23,628 nt of DNA from Bacillota bacterium (GCA_017398165.1 JAFQHB010000179.1:1-23628); one strand, 5' to 3'. Positions 4,894 to 12,657 are shown, numbered from the stretch's first letter. The notes: a model not told the origin generated them from the letters alone. A program made the numbers and translations.

Positions 4894-7563
4894 TCAGGCA
4901 AGCTGCCCGGCAATGCTCTTGCAGGCGGCATCCAATGCCTCGTTGATTTTGGATACATCCCTGCCGCCGGCCTGTGCCATATCCGGGCGGCCGCCGCCGC
5001 CACCGCCGCAGGCCGCAGCAGCAGCCTTGATGATCTGACCTGCGTGCAGTCTGCTGCCTGCCAGATCTTTGCTGACAGCAGCCACCAGCAATACTTTGCC
5101 CTCACTTTCGGCAGCCAATACCACCACGCCGCTGCCCAGCTTGTCACGCGCTCTGTCCATAGCATCACGCAGCGCATCCATACCGTCGGCGATCACTTTC
5201 TCGGCCACTACCTTGATGCCGCCGATCTCGCGTGCCTTGGCGGCCACATCACCGATGGACTGTTTGTTCAGCAGCTGCTGCAGAGCCTTGATCTCGCGAT
5301 CTTTCTCCTTGATCTCCTCCTGCAGGCCGATGATCTTCTTGTCCAGCTCCTGCCACGAGGTCTTGAGCAGTGCGGCAGCCCCAAAGAGTGCCTCCAGATG
5401 CTCTTTGATAAATTCCTGTACCTTGGTACCGGTCACCGCCTCGATACGGCGGATGCCGGAGCCGATACCGGCCTCGCTGATGATCTTGAAGGAGCCGATA
5501 TCGCCGGTGGCGCTGACGTGGGTACCACCGCAAAGCTCCATCGAGGGGCCCATAGTAACGGTGCGGACCTCATCACCGTATTTATCACCGAAGAACGCCA
5601 GGAAGCCCTTGCTTTCGGCTTCTTCCTTGCTCATTACCACAGTTTCCACCGGCACGTTCCGCAGGATAGCCGCATTGACGATACCCTCGATAACGTCGAT
5701 CTCTGCCGGCGAAAGCGGTGCAATATGTGCGAAGTCAAAACGCAGTCTGTCAGGCGTTACCAGAGAGCCTGCCTGATGCACGTGACCGCCCAGAGTCTGA
5801 CGCAGTGCGTACTGCAGCAGGTGGGTCGCCGAGTGGTTGCGGGCAGCCGCCAGACGGCGCTCCTGCTCGATAGCACAGCTTACCTCGCTGCCTACAGTAA
5901 TACCGCCCTGTCTGGCGATAAAATTATGCAGGAAGATACCGTTGGGCAGCTTGATGGTATCCTTGATATAAAGCTCGACCTCGCCGCAGGTGATGCAGCC
6001 GGCGTCACCTTTCTGACCGCCGCTTTCGGCATAGAAAGGAGTCTGATCCAGTACCAGATAGCCCTCGCTGCCGGCCTCCACGGTATCGGCCAGCTTGCGG
6101 TCACTTACAATAGCCAGCACTTTGGCGTCAGCCTCCATCTGCTGATAGCCGATAAACTGTGTTGCCGGGATATCCTGCAGCAGAGCGGTCAGCTCCTGCA
6201 AAGTGCCTACGTCGGTTTTGACATTGCGGGCTGCACGGGCACGCTCACGCTGTGCCTCCAGAGCCTCGGCAAACTGTGCTTCGTCCATCTCCAGACCGTT
6301 TTCTTCCAGGATGTCCTTGGTCAGATCCGGCGGGAAACCGTAGGTATCATACAGCTGGAAAGCATCGTGGCCGGAGAATACACTGCCGCCCTGCTCCTTC
6401 AGACGGGCGATCATACCGCCCACCATATTCAGGCCGTCGCTGATGGTCTCGCGGAATTTCTCTTCCTCCATCTGCATGACCTTAATGATAAACTCCTGCT
6501 GCTCACGGATCTCGGGATAGGCCTCGCCCATCAGCTCGCAGACCAGCGGCACCATTTTGTGCATAAAAGGCTCGTTGATATTCAGGAAAACACCATAGCG
6601 TACGGCACGGCGGAAGATACGGCGCAGTACGTAGTTGCGGCCGTCGTTGCCGGGGATAACGCCATCAGCAATCAGGAAAGTGCAGGCACGGATATGATCG
6701 GCGATAACACGGTAGGGGAAGCCTGCCTTGCCGGGATCATAAGTAGTGCCGGTCAGCTCCTCGATATAGGCGATCAGTTTACGCATTACCGGAATATCAT
6801 AGTTGCTGTCCACACCCTGCATAATGGACGTAATACGCTCAAGCCCCATACCGGTATCAATGCTGGGGCGCGGCAGAGGAGTCAGGTTGCCTGCCTCATC
6901 ACGCTCATACTGCATAAATACCAGATTCCAGATCTCCATCCAGCGGTCGCAATCGCACACGCCCATAGCGCACTCCGGCGCATCACAGGTGTATTTCTCG
7001 CCGCGGTCAAAGAATATCTCGGAGCAGGGGCCGCAGGGGCCGGTCTCGCCCATCGCCCAGAAGTTATCTTTCTCACCCATACCGTAAATGCGCTCATCCG
7101 GGAAGCCGGTCACACGGCGCCAGATAGCACGCGCCTCATCGTCATCCTTGTAAACCGTCACATACAGGCGGTCTTTGGGCAGGCGCAGCACCTCAGTGAT
7201 GAATTCCCAGGCGTTTTTGATGGCGTCCTCCTTGAAGTAATCACCAAAGGAGAAATTGCCCAGCATCTCAAAGAAAGTATGGTGGCGCGCAGTACGGCCA
7301 ACGGTATCCAGGTCGTTATGCTTGCCGCCGGCACGCACGCATTTCTGCGCGGTGGTGGCGCGGGTATAGGCACGGCTCTCCAGCCCCAGGAAGGTATCCT
7401 TGAACTGCACCATACCGGCATTTACAAAAAGCAGTGTCGGGTCATTATGCGGCACCAGCGGCGAGCTGGCTACACGCGTATGCCCCTTTTCCTCAAAAAA
7501 TTTCAAAAAGGCCTCTCTGATCTTGGCCTCGGTGTTATACTCGCTGTACAAATACTCAGTCAT
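4894..7563 (-). CDS. alaS: Alanine--tRNA ligase
   Basis: 889 residues, close to the usual 870-880. It charges tRNA-Ala with alanine and edits mischarged Ser and Gly. The catalytic domain begins with IREAFLKFFEEKGHTRV and includes FVNAGMVQFKDTFLG, then CVRAGGKHNDLD and RHHTFFEMLGNFSFGDYFK. The editing domain carries the zinc motif HSATH (His577, His581) and CGGTH (Cys678, His682). The C-terminal domain ends in a glycine-rich segment (ACGGGGGGRPDMAQAGG). GGAGG lies 7 bases before the ATG. It heads the operon with ireB, ruvX and the DUF1292 gene. The leader of about 200 bases has no recognisable T-box. Confidence 0.98.
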   Translation of the reverse strand: MTEYLYSEYNTEAKIREAFLKFFEEKGHTRVASSPLVPHNDPTLLFVNAGMVQFKDTFLGLESRAYTRATTAQKCVRAGGKHNDLDTVGRTARHHTFFEMLGNFSFGDYFKEDAIKNAWEFITEVLRLPKDRLYVTVYKDDDEARAIWRRVTGFPDERIYGMGEKDNFWAMGETGPCGPCSEIFFDRGEKYTCDAPECAMGVCDCDRWMEIWNLVFMQYERDEAGNLTPLPRPSIDTGMGLERITSIMQGVDSNYDIPVMRKLIAYIEELTGTTYDPGKAGFPYRVIADHIRACTFLIADGVIPGNDGRNYVLRRIFRRAVRYGVFLNINEPFMHKMVPLVCELMGEAYPEIREQQEFIIKVMQMEEEKFRETISDGLNMVGGMIARLKEQGGSVFSGHDAFQLYDTYGFPPDLTKDILEENGLEMDEAQFAEALEAQRERARAARNVKTDVGTLQELTALLQDIPATQFIGYQQMEADAKVLAIVSDRKLADTVEAGSEGYLVLDQTPFYAESGGQKGDAGCITCGEVELYIKDTIKLPNGIFLHNFIARQGGITVGSEVSCAIEQERRLAAARNHSATHLLQYALRQTLGGHVHQAGSLVTPDRLRFDFAHIAPLSPAEIDVIEGIVNAAILRNVPVETVVMSKEEAESKGFLAFFGDKYGDEVRTVTMGPSMELCGGTHVSATGDIGSFKIISEAGIGSGIRRIEAVTGTKVQEFIKEHLEALFGAAALLKTSWQELDKKIIGLQEEIKEKDREIKALQQLLNKQSIGDVAAKAREIGGIKVVAEKVIADGMDALRDAMDRARDKLGSGVVVLAAESEGKVLLVAAVSKDLAGSRLHAGQIIKAAAAACGGGGGGRPDMAQAGGRDVSKINEALDAACKSIAGQLA

Positions 7564-7778
7564 TCTTTTGCCTCCACAATATAATTTGCAGCCTCTATGT
7601 GCAAAACCTCAATATGCAAAACCTTTATGCGTAAAATGCAGGCATTACATATGATCCGACATCCCTGCCTGATATCTCACCGATATCTTTTAAGCCCGAC
7701 GACATGTCAGCTGCAACTCTGTCCCGTTCATATAAAAAACCAGACTTTTCCAATCTATCTGATTATTAACCAAACTAT
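7564..7778 (-). promoter_or_regulatory. alaS leader (5' untranslated region) with hairpins, no T-box found
   Basis: From the promoter at 7779-7807 the leader runs about 200 bases to the alaS start. On the minus strand it holds GATATC-GGTGA-GATATC and a stem CAGGCA/TGCCTG around a 21-base loop, followed by three 15-base repeats. The T-box consensus (AGGGTGGNACCGCG) is absent. A six-codon frame with two GCA (Ala) codons, MPAFYA, lies at 7645-7625 but has only a weak ribosome site. No attenuator-like terminator is evident, so the regulation is unknown. Confidence 0.45.
7592..7636 (-). repeat. Three tandem 15-base repeats just upstream of the alaS ribosome site
   Basis: On the minus strand the units are TTTTACGCATAAAGG, TTTTGCATATTGAGG and TTTTGCACATAGAGG, with no bases between them. 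Each ends in AGG, like a weak Shine-Dalgarno core. The genuine site (TGGAGG) follows about 20 bases later. Units 2 and 3 differ at three positions. Confidence 0.7.
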
Positions 7779-7807
7779 ATTATAGCATAACCACAATATG
7801 AATACAA
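7779..7807 (-). promoter_or_regulatory. Promoter of the alaS operon
   Basis: On the minus strand TTGTAT (7807-7802), a 17-base spacer and a perfect TATAAT (7784-7779). It is the only good promoter between the lipoprotein terminator and alaS. Confidence 0.75.
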
Positions 7808-7874
7808 GCCTTTGCCACGCGGTTTTTCCGCCAAAAGCCTGCCGTGCGGCCGCCCGATACCCCGCAACCACCAT

Positions 7875-7909
7875 AAAAAACGGACGAGGGTACAGCACAC
7901 CCCCGTCCG
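7875..7909 (-). terminator. Intrinsic terminator of the lipoprotein gene
   Basis: On the minus strand CGGACGGGGG (7909-7900) pairs with CCCTCGTCCG (7890-7881) and is followed by TTTTTT. Its sequence is nearly the same as that of the next gene's terminator at 8794-8828. Confidence 0.9.
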
Positions 7910-7934
7910 CGTCAGCATTCATTTTGCAGCAGCC

Positions 7935-8684
7935 TTATTCTCCCTGATCGACACCGTCATCCGCACCGCTGCCGACAGCCAGATACCTGATCTCGCCGCT
8001 GTCCTCATCCAGCGTAAATTTCACTTCCAGATAAGCTTCCACCGACAGCGGAGCTTCATCCATCGTACCGTTTACGATGACGTCACGCCAGTCATCCCGC
8101 AGCACAGAGCCTGTTTCCACATACTTGGTCATACAGGCGGTATAGACGACGGGCTCACCCTCCGAGCCGCTGACCGTCAGATAATTCAGCTCATAATGCG
8201 GCGGCAGCGACCACGAGCCGGCGGGATAAGCATACTTCTCACCGTCAAAATCCACCCGTGCTACCGAGCCTGCCTCCGGCTGATCTGTCTGCACACCGAA
8301 ATGCGTCAGGATATAATCGCTGACATATTCGGCCGTCAGGCTGTCCGGCGTTTTTTCGTTGTCGATGTTATACCCATCGCTCCACACCAGCTCGTCCGCC
8401 AGCACCAGATAGATATAATCCTCCACCTGCTGCGGCGCCTCGCCCCCGGCAAAATGCGGCAGGAAATCCCAGCGCATATCCTGTGCCAGATCATAATAAA
8501 AGCCGCGCATCGCATCAGCATCTATATTGATGGTCACACCGTCGGTCAGCGATACACTGTCCACACCCACCAGACCAAGCTGCTCATGCGTCAGTCCGCT
8601 TTTGGCATCCCCGGTATCGCCGCCGCACCCCGCCAGACCGACACACAGCAGCAGCCCGGATAATAATAAAGCCAATCTTTTCAC
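7935..8684 (-). CDS. Lipoprotein of unknown function
   Basis: 249 residues from GTG at 8684, which AAGGAG precedes by 9 bases. A GTG six bases earlier lies too close to that site. The N-terminus is a lipoprotein signal: MKRLALLLSGLLLCVGLAGCGG with lipobox LAGC. The mature part is acidic, with segments such as VSLTDGVTINIDADAMRGFYYDLAQDM, YIYLVLADELVWSDGYNID and EAYLEVKFTLDEDSGEIRYLAVG. The late part looks like beta strands. I recognise no family. The gene has its own promoter and terminator and so is a single unit. Expected location is the outer face of the cytoplasmic membrane. Confidence 0.8.
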   Translation of the reverse strand: MKRLALLLSGLLLCVGLAGCGGDTGDAKSGLTHEQLGLVGVDSVSLTDGVTINIDADAMRGFYYDLAQDMRWDFLPHFAGGEAPQQVEDYIYLVLADELVWSDGYNIDNEKTPDSLTAEYVSDYILTHFGVQTDQPEAGSVARVDFDGEKYAYPAGSWSLPPHYELNYLTVSGSEGEPVVYTACMTKYVETGSVLRDDWRDVIVNGTMDEAPLSVEAYLEVKFTLDEDSGEIRYLAVGSGADDGVDQGE

Positions 8685-8734
8685 TATCACCCACTCCTTC
8701 CCGCATCAGGGTAAATTATTCCATCGCTGTTCTC

Positions 8735-8763
8735 ATTATAGCACAATGCCTGCCATAGCACAA
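8735..8763 (-). promoter_or_regulatory. Promoter of the lipoprotein gene
   Basis: On the minus strand TTGTGC (8763-8758), a 17-base spacer and a perfect TATAAT (8740-8735), about 50 bases before the GTG start. Confidence 0.7.
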
Positions 8764-8793
8764 CGCAACAGCCCCACCTCACAAAAGCCACAT

Positions 8794-8828
8794 AAAAAAC
8801 GGACGAAGGCACAGCGCACCCTCGTCCG
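8794..8828 (-). terminator. Intrinsic terminator of the EF-G-like gene
   Basis: On the minus strand CGGACGAGGG (8828-8819) pairs with CCTTCGTCCG (8809-8800), including one G-U pair, followed by TTTTTT. It is a near copy of the terminator at 7875-7909. Confidence 0.9.
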
Positions 8829-8877
8829 TCAAAATTCATTCAGTTATAATGCAGTTTCTTATAACGCCTATATCGGC

Positions 8878-10950
8878 TTACTGTTCAGCCAGTGCTTTGG
8901 CCTCAGCGATAGCCTTCTCCTGTGCCGGGGCAGGGCAATCCTCATAGCGTACGAAATGGAAGGTAAAGCTGCCGCGGCTCTGCGTCATAGCACGCAGGTC
9001 GATAGCATAGCTGCCCATCTCAGCCATCGGTACCTCGGCAGAAATCACCTGGCTGCCGTCATCGGTCGGATCCATACCCATTACACGGCCACGGCGTTTG
9101 TTCAGATCGCCGATAATATCGCCCATATAGCTGTCCGGTACGGTGACTTTCAGCTCGCCCACGGGCTCCAGCAGGACGGGGTTGCCCTCGGGCATAGCGG
9201 CCTTATAAGCCAACTGTGCGGCGGTCTTGAAGGCGATCTCGGAGGAGTCTACCGGATGATAAGAGCCATCATACAGCACAGCCTTCAGGTTTACCACAGG
9301 ATAGCCTGCCAGCGGGCCGTGTACGCAGGCCTCACGCAGACCTTTCTCGACTGCGGGGAAGAAGTTCTTGGGTACCGAGCCGCCAAAGATCTCCTCGGCG
9401 AATACCATTTCTTCCTGCTCAAAATTAGGCTCGAAGCGGATCCATACATCACCGAACTGGCCGCTGCCGCCGGTCTGCTTCTTATGACGGCCCTGCTTCT
9501 GCACGGTCTTGCGGATCTTCTCACGATAAGGTACACGGACGGGCTTCAGCTCGGCCTCGACATTAAAGCGGGTTTTGAGCTTGCTTACCAGTACGTCGAT
9601 ATGCATATCACCGGCGCCGGAGAGCACCATCTGGTGAGTTTCAGCATTCATAACCACGCTGAAGCTGGGATCTTCCTCATTCAGGCGGTTCAGACCCTGG
9701 GCGATCTTATCCTCCTGGCCGCGGGTCTTGGGCACGATAGCCACCGAGTAGCACGGCTCGGCAAAGGGAATATTCTTCAAAGCGACGACTTTGCGCTGAT
9801 CGCACAGGGTATCGCCGGTCTTTACTTTCTCCATCTTTGCAATAACGCCGATATCGCCGCAGCTCAGCTCTTTGACTTCTGCGGTTTTCTTGCCGCACAT
9901 AGTGTAAAGGCGACCCAGCTTCTCAGTCGCGCCGGTACGGGAGTTCACCAGCGGCATATCCGGGGTGATAACGCCGGAAAGCACCTTGACAAAGGAGAAC
10001 TTGCCGTACTGATCGGATACGGTCTTGAATACGAATGCGGTAGGTACGCCGCCGGGGGATACTACGAATTCCTCGGTCTCACCGTCAGCACGGGTAGCCT
10101 TGTGATAGTTGCCCTCCATCGGGTTGGGCAGCAGATCGGAGATATAATCCATCAGCATCAGTGAGCCCATACAGTTTACAGCCGAGCCGCACAATACCGG
10201 GAACAGGCTGAGGTCGCGCACACCTTGGCGCAGGCCGTAAATCATCTCAGCATATGTAAAGTCCTCACCCTCAAAGAACTTGTCCATAAATTCTTCCGAG
10301 GTCTCGGCAACGGATTCTTTCAGTGCGTCGTTAAACTCAGTGATAACATCCTCTTTATCGGCAGGCACTTCGATCTCAACACGCTTGAGATCCTGCATCT
10401 CGTAGGCGCGTTTGTTCAGTACGTCGATGATGCCGGTAACTTTTTTATTCTCATCCCAGATCGGTACGACGACCGGCGCGATCTTCTTGCCAAAACGCTC
10501 ACGCAGAGCATCAAAGGTAGCGTTGTAATCGCTGTTGTCCTCATCAGTCTTGGAAATGTAGATAAAGCGGGGCATATTGCGCTCTTCGCAATACTTCCAG
10601 GCTTTCTCCAGACCGACAGAGATACCGTCCTTGGCCGAGCAGACGATGATAGCGGCATCGGCGGCACGCAGCGCCTCCATTACCTCGCCGGAGAAATCAA
10701 ATGCGCCGGGGGTATCCAGCAGATTGATGCGGCAGCCCTTGAAATCAAGCGGTGCAACTGCGGTAGACAAAGATATCTGGCGTCTGGTCTCCTCGGGATC
10801 AAAGTCGCATACAGTGTTGCCGTCGGCGGCACGCCCCATACGGGCGATGGCGTCCGTCATAAAAAGCAGGCTCTCGGCCAGGGCGGTCTTGCCGCTGCCG
10901 CTGTGTCCCAGCAGACAGACGTTACGGATGTTCTGTACTGAATAGCTCAT
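8878..10950 (-). CDS. Elongation factor G-like translational GTPase (divergent paralogue)
   Basis: 690 residues with the full EF-G domain order. P-loop GHSGSGKT at 15-22, DTPG at 79-82 and SKTD at 133-136 form the GTPase. It is followed by domain II (TAFVFKTVSDQYGKFSFVKVLSG), domain III and IV regions (GQFGDVWIRFEP, FFPAVEKGLREA) and domain V (PMAEMGSYAIDLRAMTQSRGSFTFHF). It differs from canonical FusA: the P-loop is not GHIDAGKT, the switch I RGITI is replaced by RRQISLST, and DTPGHVDF is DTPGAFDF, so the catalytic His is Ala. NKxD is SKTD. This matches the EF-G-like paralogue found beside true FusA in many Clostridia. Its role in translocation or ribosome recycling is not established here. 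No rpsL, rpsG or tuf lies nearby, which also argues against fusA. Confidence 0.88.
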   Translation of the reverse strand: MSYSVQNIRNVCLLGHSGSGKTALAESLLFMTDAIARMGRAADGNTVCDFDPEETRRQISLSTAVAPLDFKGCRINLLDTPGAFDFSGEVMEALRAADAAIIVCSAKDGISVGLEKAWKYCEERNMPRFIYISKTDEDNSDYNATFDALRERFGKKIAPVVVPIWDENKKVTGIIDVLNKRAYEMQDLKRVEIEVPADKEDVITEFNDALKESVAETSEEFMDKFFEGEDFTYAEMIYGLRQGVRDLSLFPVLCGSAVNCMGSLMLMDYISDLLPNPMEGNYHKATRADGETEEFVVSPGGVPTAFVFKTVSDQYGKFSFVKVLSGVITPDMPLVNSRTGATEKLGRLYTMCGKKTAEVKELSCGDIGVIAKMEKVKTGDTLCDQRKVVALKNIPFAEPCYSVAIVPKTRGQEDKIAQGLNRLNEEDPSFSVVMNAETHQMVLSGAGDMHIDVLVSKLKTRFNVEAELKPVRVPYREKIRKTVQKQGRHKKQTGGSGQFGDVWIRFEPNFEQEEMVFAEEIFGGSVPKNFFPAVEKGLREACVHGPLAGYPVVNLKAVLYDGSYHPVDSSEIAFKTAAQLAYKAAMPEGNPVLLEPVGELKVTVPDSYMGDIIGDLNKRRGRVMGMDPTDDGSQVISAEVPMAEMGSYAIDLRAMTQSRGSFTFHFVRYEDCPAPAQEKAIAEAKALAEQ

Positions 10951-10969
10951 CTCAAATCAACTCCTCATA

Positions 10970-10998
10970 TTTATACTGTTTTGTTTTTATGCTGTCAA
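10970..10998 (-). promoter_or_regulatory. Proximal promoter-like sequence of the EF-G-like gene
   Basis: On the minus strand a perfect TTGACA (10998-10993), a 17-base spacer and TATAAA (10975-10970). Initiation would fall near 10963, at the edge of the ribosome site GAGGAG, so the transcript would be almost leaderless. It is a strong match to consensus in an odd position. Confidence 0.5.
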
Positions 10999-11060
10999 AG
11001 CGGCCTTTTGCAGCCGCCGTAAAGCGCTGTGCCAGTCCCATATTAAGGCTTCATATAAAA

Positions 11061-11089
11061 ATTATACAACATCCGGCACATAAATACAA
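11061..11089 (-). promoter_or_regulatory. Distal promoter of the EF-G-like gene
   Basis: On the minus strand TTGTAT (11089-11084), a 17-base spacer and TATAAT (11066-11061). The -35, spacer and -10 are the same as those of the alaS promoter. It gives a leader of about 105 bases that contains a GCGGC/GCCGC hairpin. Confidence 0.65.
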
Positions 11090-11206
11090 CCAAGAATTTA
11101 CACAGACTTGATAAATATATTGGCGCGATGCATCCACCGTATCCCCAGAGCGGACACTCCCTCCCACAGCGGACAGCCTGCCAACACCAACACACACATT
11201 TCCCCC

Positions 11207-11236
11207 TTGACAAACCGCACCCGATGGGTGTATATT
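11207..11236 (+). promoter_or_regulatory. Promoter of the TPP-riboswitch operon
   Basis: Perfect -35 TTGACA (11207-11212), an 18-base spacer and TATATT (11231-11236). Transcription would start just before the aptamer. The rest of 10951-11522 holds the two minus-strand promoters, the riboswitch and its terminator; 11090-11206 shows nothing else. Confidence 0.8.
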
Positions 11237-11246
11237 GGTGCTGATA

Positions 11247-11341
11247 AAAAATGGGGAGTCCGAATTGACGGGCTGAGAGGCGGATACTTCCGCGACCCTT
11301 GAACCTGATCTGGATCATGCCAGCGTAGGGAGCATATTTTT
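11247..11341 (+). ncRNA. TPP (THI-box) riboswitch
   Basis: The thiamine pyrophosphate aptamer is recognisable from its conserved segments: GGGCTGAGAGG (pyrimidine-binding side), GACCCTTGAACCTGATCTGG, and ATGCCAGCGTAGGGAG (pyrophosphate side). A variable hairpin GCGG-ATACTT-CCGC lies between them. P1 is formed by AAAAATG at 11247-11253 and CATATTTTT at 11333-11341. It controls the thiamine-uptake operon that starts at 11523. Confidence 0.97.
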
Positions 11342-11353
11342 TACGTTATTTAT

Positions 11354-11394
11354 AAATCACGCTGTTGCCGCTCTATCAGGCAATATGGTGATTT
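11354..11394 (+). other. Hairpin between aptamer and terminator
   Basis: AAATCAC (11354-11360) pairs with GTGATTT (11388-11394) and TTGCC (11365-11369) with GGCAA (11379-11383). It may act as a spacer stem that brings the aptamer close to TCTCAG at 11405-11410. It ends in TTTT and might also be a weak early terminator. Confidence 0.5.
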
Positions 11395-11410
11395 TGATGA
11401 TGTATCTCAG

Positions 11411-11446
11411 ATGCCTGCGCCGGGATGACCGGTGTGGGCATTTTTT
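11411..11446 (+). terminator. Riboswitch-controlled intrinsic terminator
   Basis: ATGCCTGCGCCGG (11411-11423) pairs with CCGGTGTGGGCAT (11429-11441), with G-U pairs, followed by six T. It lies between the TPP aptamer and the first gene, as expected for TPP-dependent premature termination. Confidence 0.85.
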
Positions 11447-11522
11447 ATTACATATCTATTATTGTGATCACATATGACAAAGTTTTCAGCAAATTTTACC
11501 AAGCAAACGGAGGAATGTCACA

Positions 11523-11825
11523 ATGAAAGCAAGTGTCGCTATCCAGACCCTGCCCGCAGCATCCAATGACGAAGAGCTGGTACGCATCGTAGACGAGGTC
11601 ATCGACTATATCAGGAGCACCGGCCTGAATTATTACGTCGGCCCTTTCGAGACAGCTATCGAGGGCGATGATTACGATCAGCTTATGGATATCGTCAAGG
11701 AATGCCAGCATATCGCCATCCGTGCCGGCGCACCCAAGGTATCCGCCTATATCAAGGTGGTCTACCAGCCGGAAGGAGAGATCCTGACCATTGATAAAAA
11801 AGTCACCAAACACCATCAGGACTAA
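11523..11825 (+). CDS. MTH1187-type thiamine-binding protein
   Basis: 100 residues of the MTH1187/YqgV-like family (formerly DUF77), a ferredoxin-like fold whose members bind thiamine. Family patterns are ASVAIQTLPAASNDEELVRIVDEVIDYI, then YYVGPFETAIEGDDYDQLMDIVKECQ and AGAPKVSAYIKVVYQP. GGAGGA lies 8 bases before the ATG. It is the first gene after the TPP riboswitch and overlaps the permease gene by 35 bases, so it is part of the same transport operon. It has no signal peptide, so it acts in the cytoplasm, perhaps as a thiamine or pyrimidine acceptor. That role is inference from family and context. Confidence 0.9.
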   Translation: MKASVAIQTLPAASNDEELVRIVDEVIDYIRSTGLNYYVGPFETAIEGDDYDQLMDIVKECQHIAIRAGAPKVSAYIKVVYQPEGEILTIDKKVTKHHQD

Positions 11826-12606
11826 GGGCAGCGCCCGGGCCGCCAAACGCAGCATCCCAGCCCTGGCGGCGGTGATGCTGCTGCTGGCCGTCTGGCAGCT
11901 GGTCAGCTCCTGCGGTCTGGTGCCGGGCTATATGCTGCCTTCGCCGGTACAGGTGGTGCAGGCATTCATCCAGGAGCGCACACTGCTCTGGCAGCACTCC
12001 GTCATTACCCTGCAGGAGGCATTCATCGGCCTGGCACTCGGCGTGCTCACCGGCTTCATCTTTGCGGTGCTGATGGATACCTGCGAAGTACTCTACCGCG
12101 CCTTTTACCCCATACTGGTCATCACCCAGACAGTGCCTACGGTAGCTATCGCACCGCTGCTGGTGCTGTGGTTCGGCTACGAGATGACGCCCAAGATCAT
12201 TCTGATCGTGCTGGTGACGTTCTTCCCGGTCACTGTCGGCCTGCTGGATGGCTTTCGCAGTGCCGATCAGGATGCCATCGGTCTGCTGCGCTCGATGGGT
12301 GCGGGGCGTTGGCAGATATTCCGCTATATCAAGTTTCCCTCCGCTCTGCCGCAGTTTTTCTCGGCTCTGCGCATCGCCGCCGCTTATTCGGTGGTGGGCG
12401 CTGTCATCAGCGAGTGGCTGGGCGGCTTCGGCGGGCTGGGTGTCTATATGACGCGCGTCAAGAAAGCCTTTGCCTTCGACAAGATGTTCGCTGTTATCCT
12501 GCTGATATCCGCCATATCACTGCTGCTGATGGCACTGGTCGATCTGGCCGAGCGCAAATGTATGCCTTACCGCCGCCTGCAGGATAACGAACAGAAAAAA
12601 GCATAA
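11791..12606 (+). CDS. thiX: ABC transporter permease, ThiX type
   Basis: 271 residues, a BPD-type permease with about six membrane segments. The cytoplasmic EAA-like loop that docks the ATPase is at residues 161-186 (DAIGLLRSMGAGRWQIFRYIKFPSAL). The N-terminus carries PGYMLPSPVQV, common in the SsuC/TauC/ThiX group. TTG at 11791 is taken as the start: it overlaps the previous gene in another frame, GGAAGGAG lies about 12 bases upstream, and it gives a positively charged N-terminus before the first helix. An ATG at 11873 would cut into that helix. With the next two genes it forms an importer for thiamine or its hydroxymethylpyrimidine precursor. The TPP riboswitch supports thiamine-type substrates over sulfonates. 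Confidence 0.85.
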   Translation: MIKKSPNTIRTKGSARAAKRSIPALAAVMLLLAVWQLVSSCGLVPGYMLPSPVQVVQAFIQERTLLWQHSVITLQEAFIGLALGVLTGFIFAVLMDTCEVLYRAFYPILVITQTVPTVAIAPLLVLWFGYEMTPKIILIVLVTFFPVTVGLLDGFRSADQDAIGLLRSMGAGRWQIFRYIKFPSALPQFFSALRIAAAYSVVGAVISEWLGGFGGLGVYMTRVKKAFAFDKMFAVILLISAISLLLMALVDLAERKCMPYRRLQDNEQKKA

Positions 12607-12657
12607 CCCCAATCCCTGCATAGTTTGCTCAAATCTAATTTCTCAAATCAAGACGAG

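Noticed and set aside
5044..7584. 846-codon open frame antisense to alaS
   Set aside because: It mirrors the codon bias of alaS, its product resembles no family, and it has no ribosome site. alaS is certain.
7564..7778. T-box in the alaS leader
   Set aside because: The conserved AGGGTGGNACCGCG segment and a competing terminator could not be found.
8527..10164. 545-codon frame antisense to the EF-G-like gene
   Set aside because: It crosses promoter and terminator of minus-strand genes, and its product shows no recognisable domain.
11043..11318. 91-codon minus-strand frame
   Set aside because: It is antisense to the TPP riboswitch and covers two promoters. Cys/Trp-rich nonsense composition.
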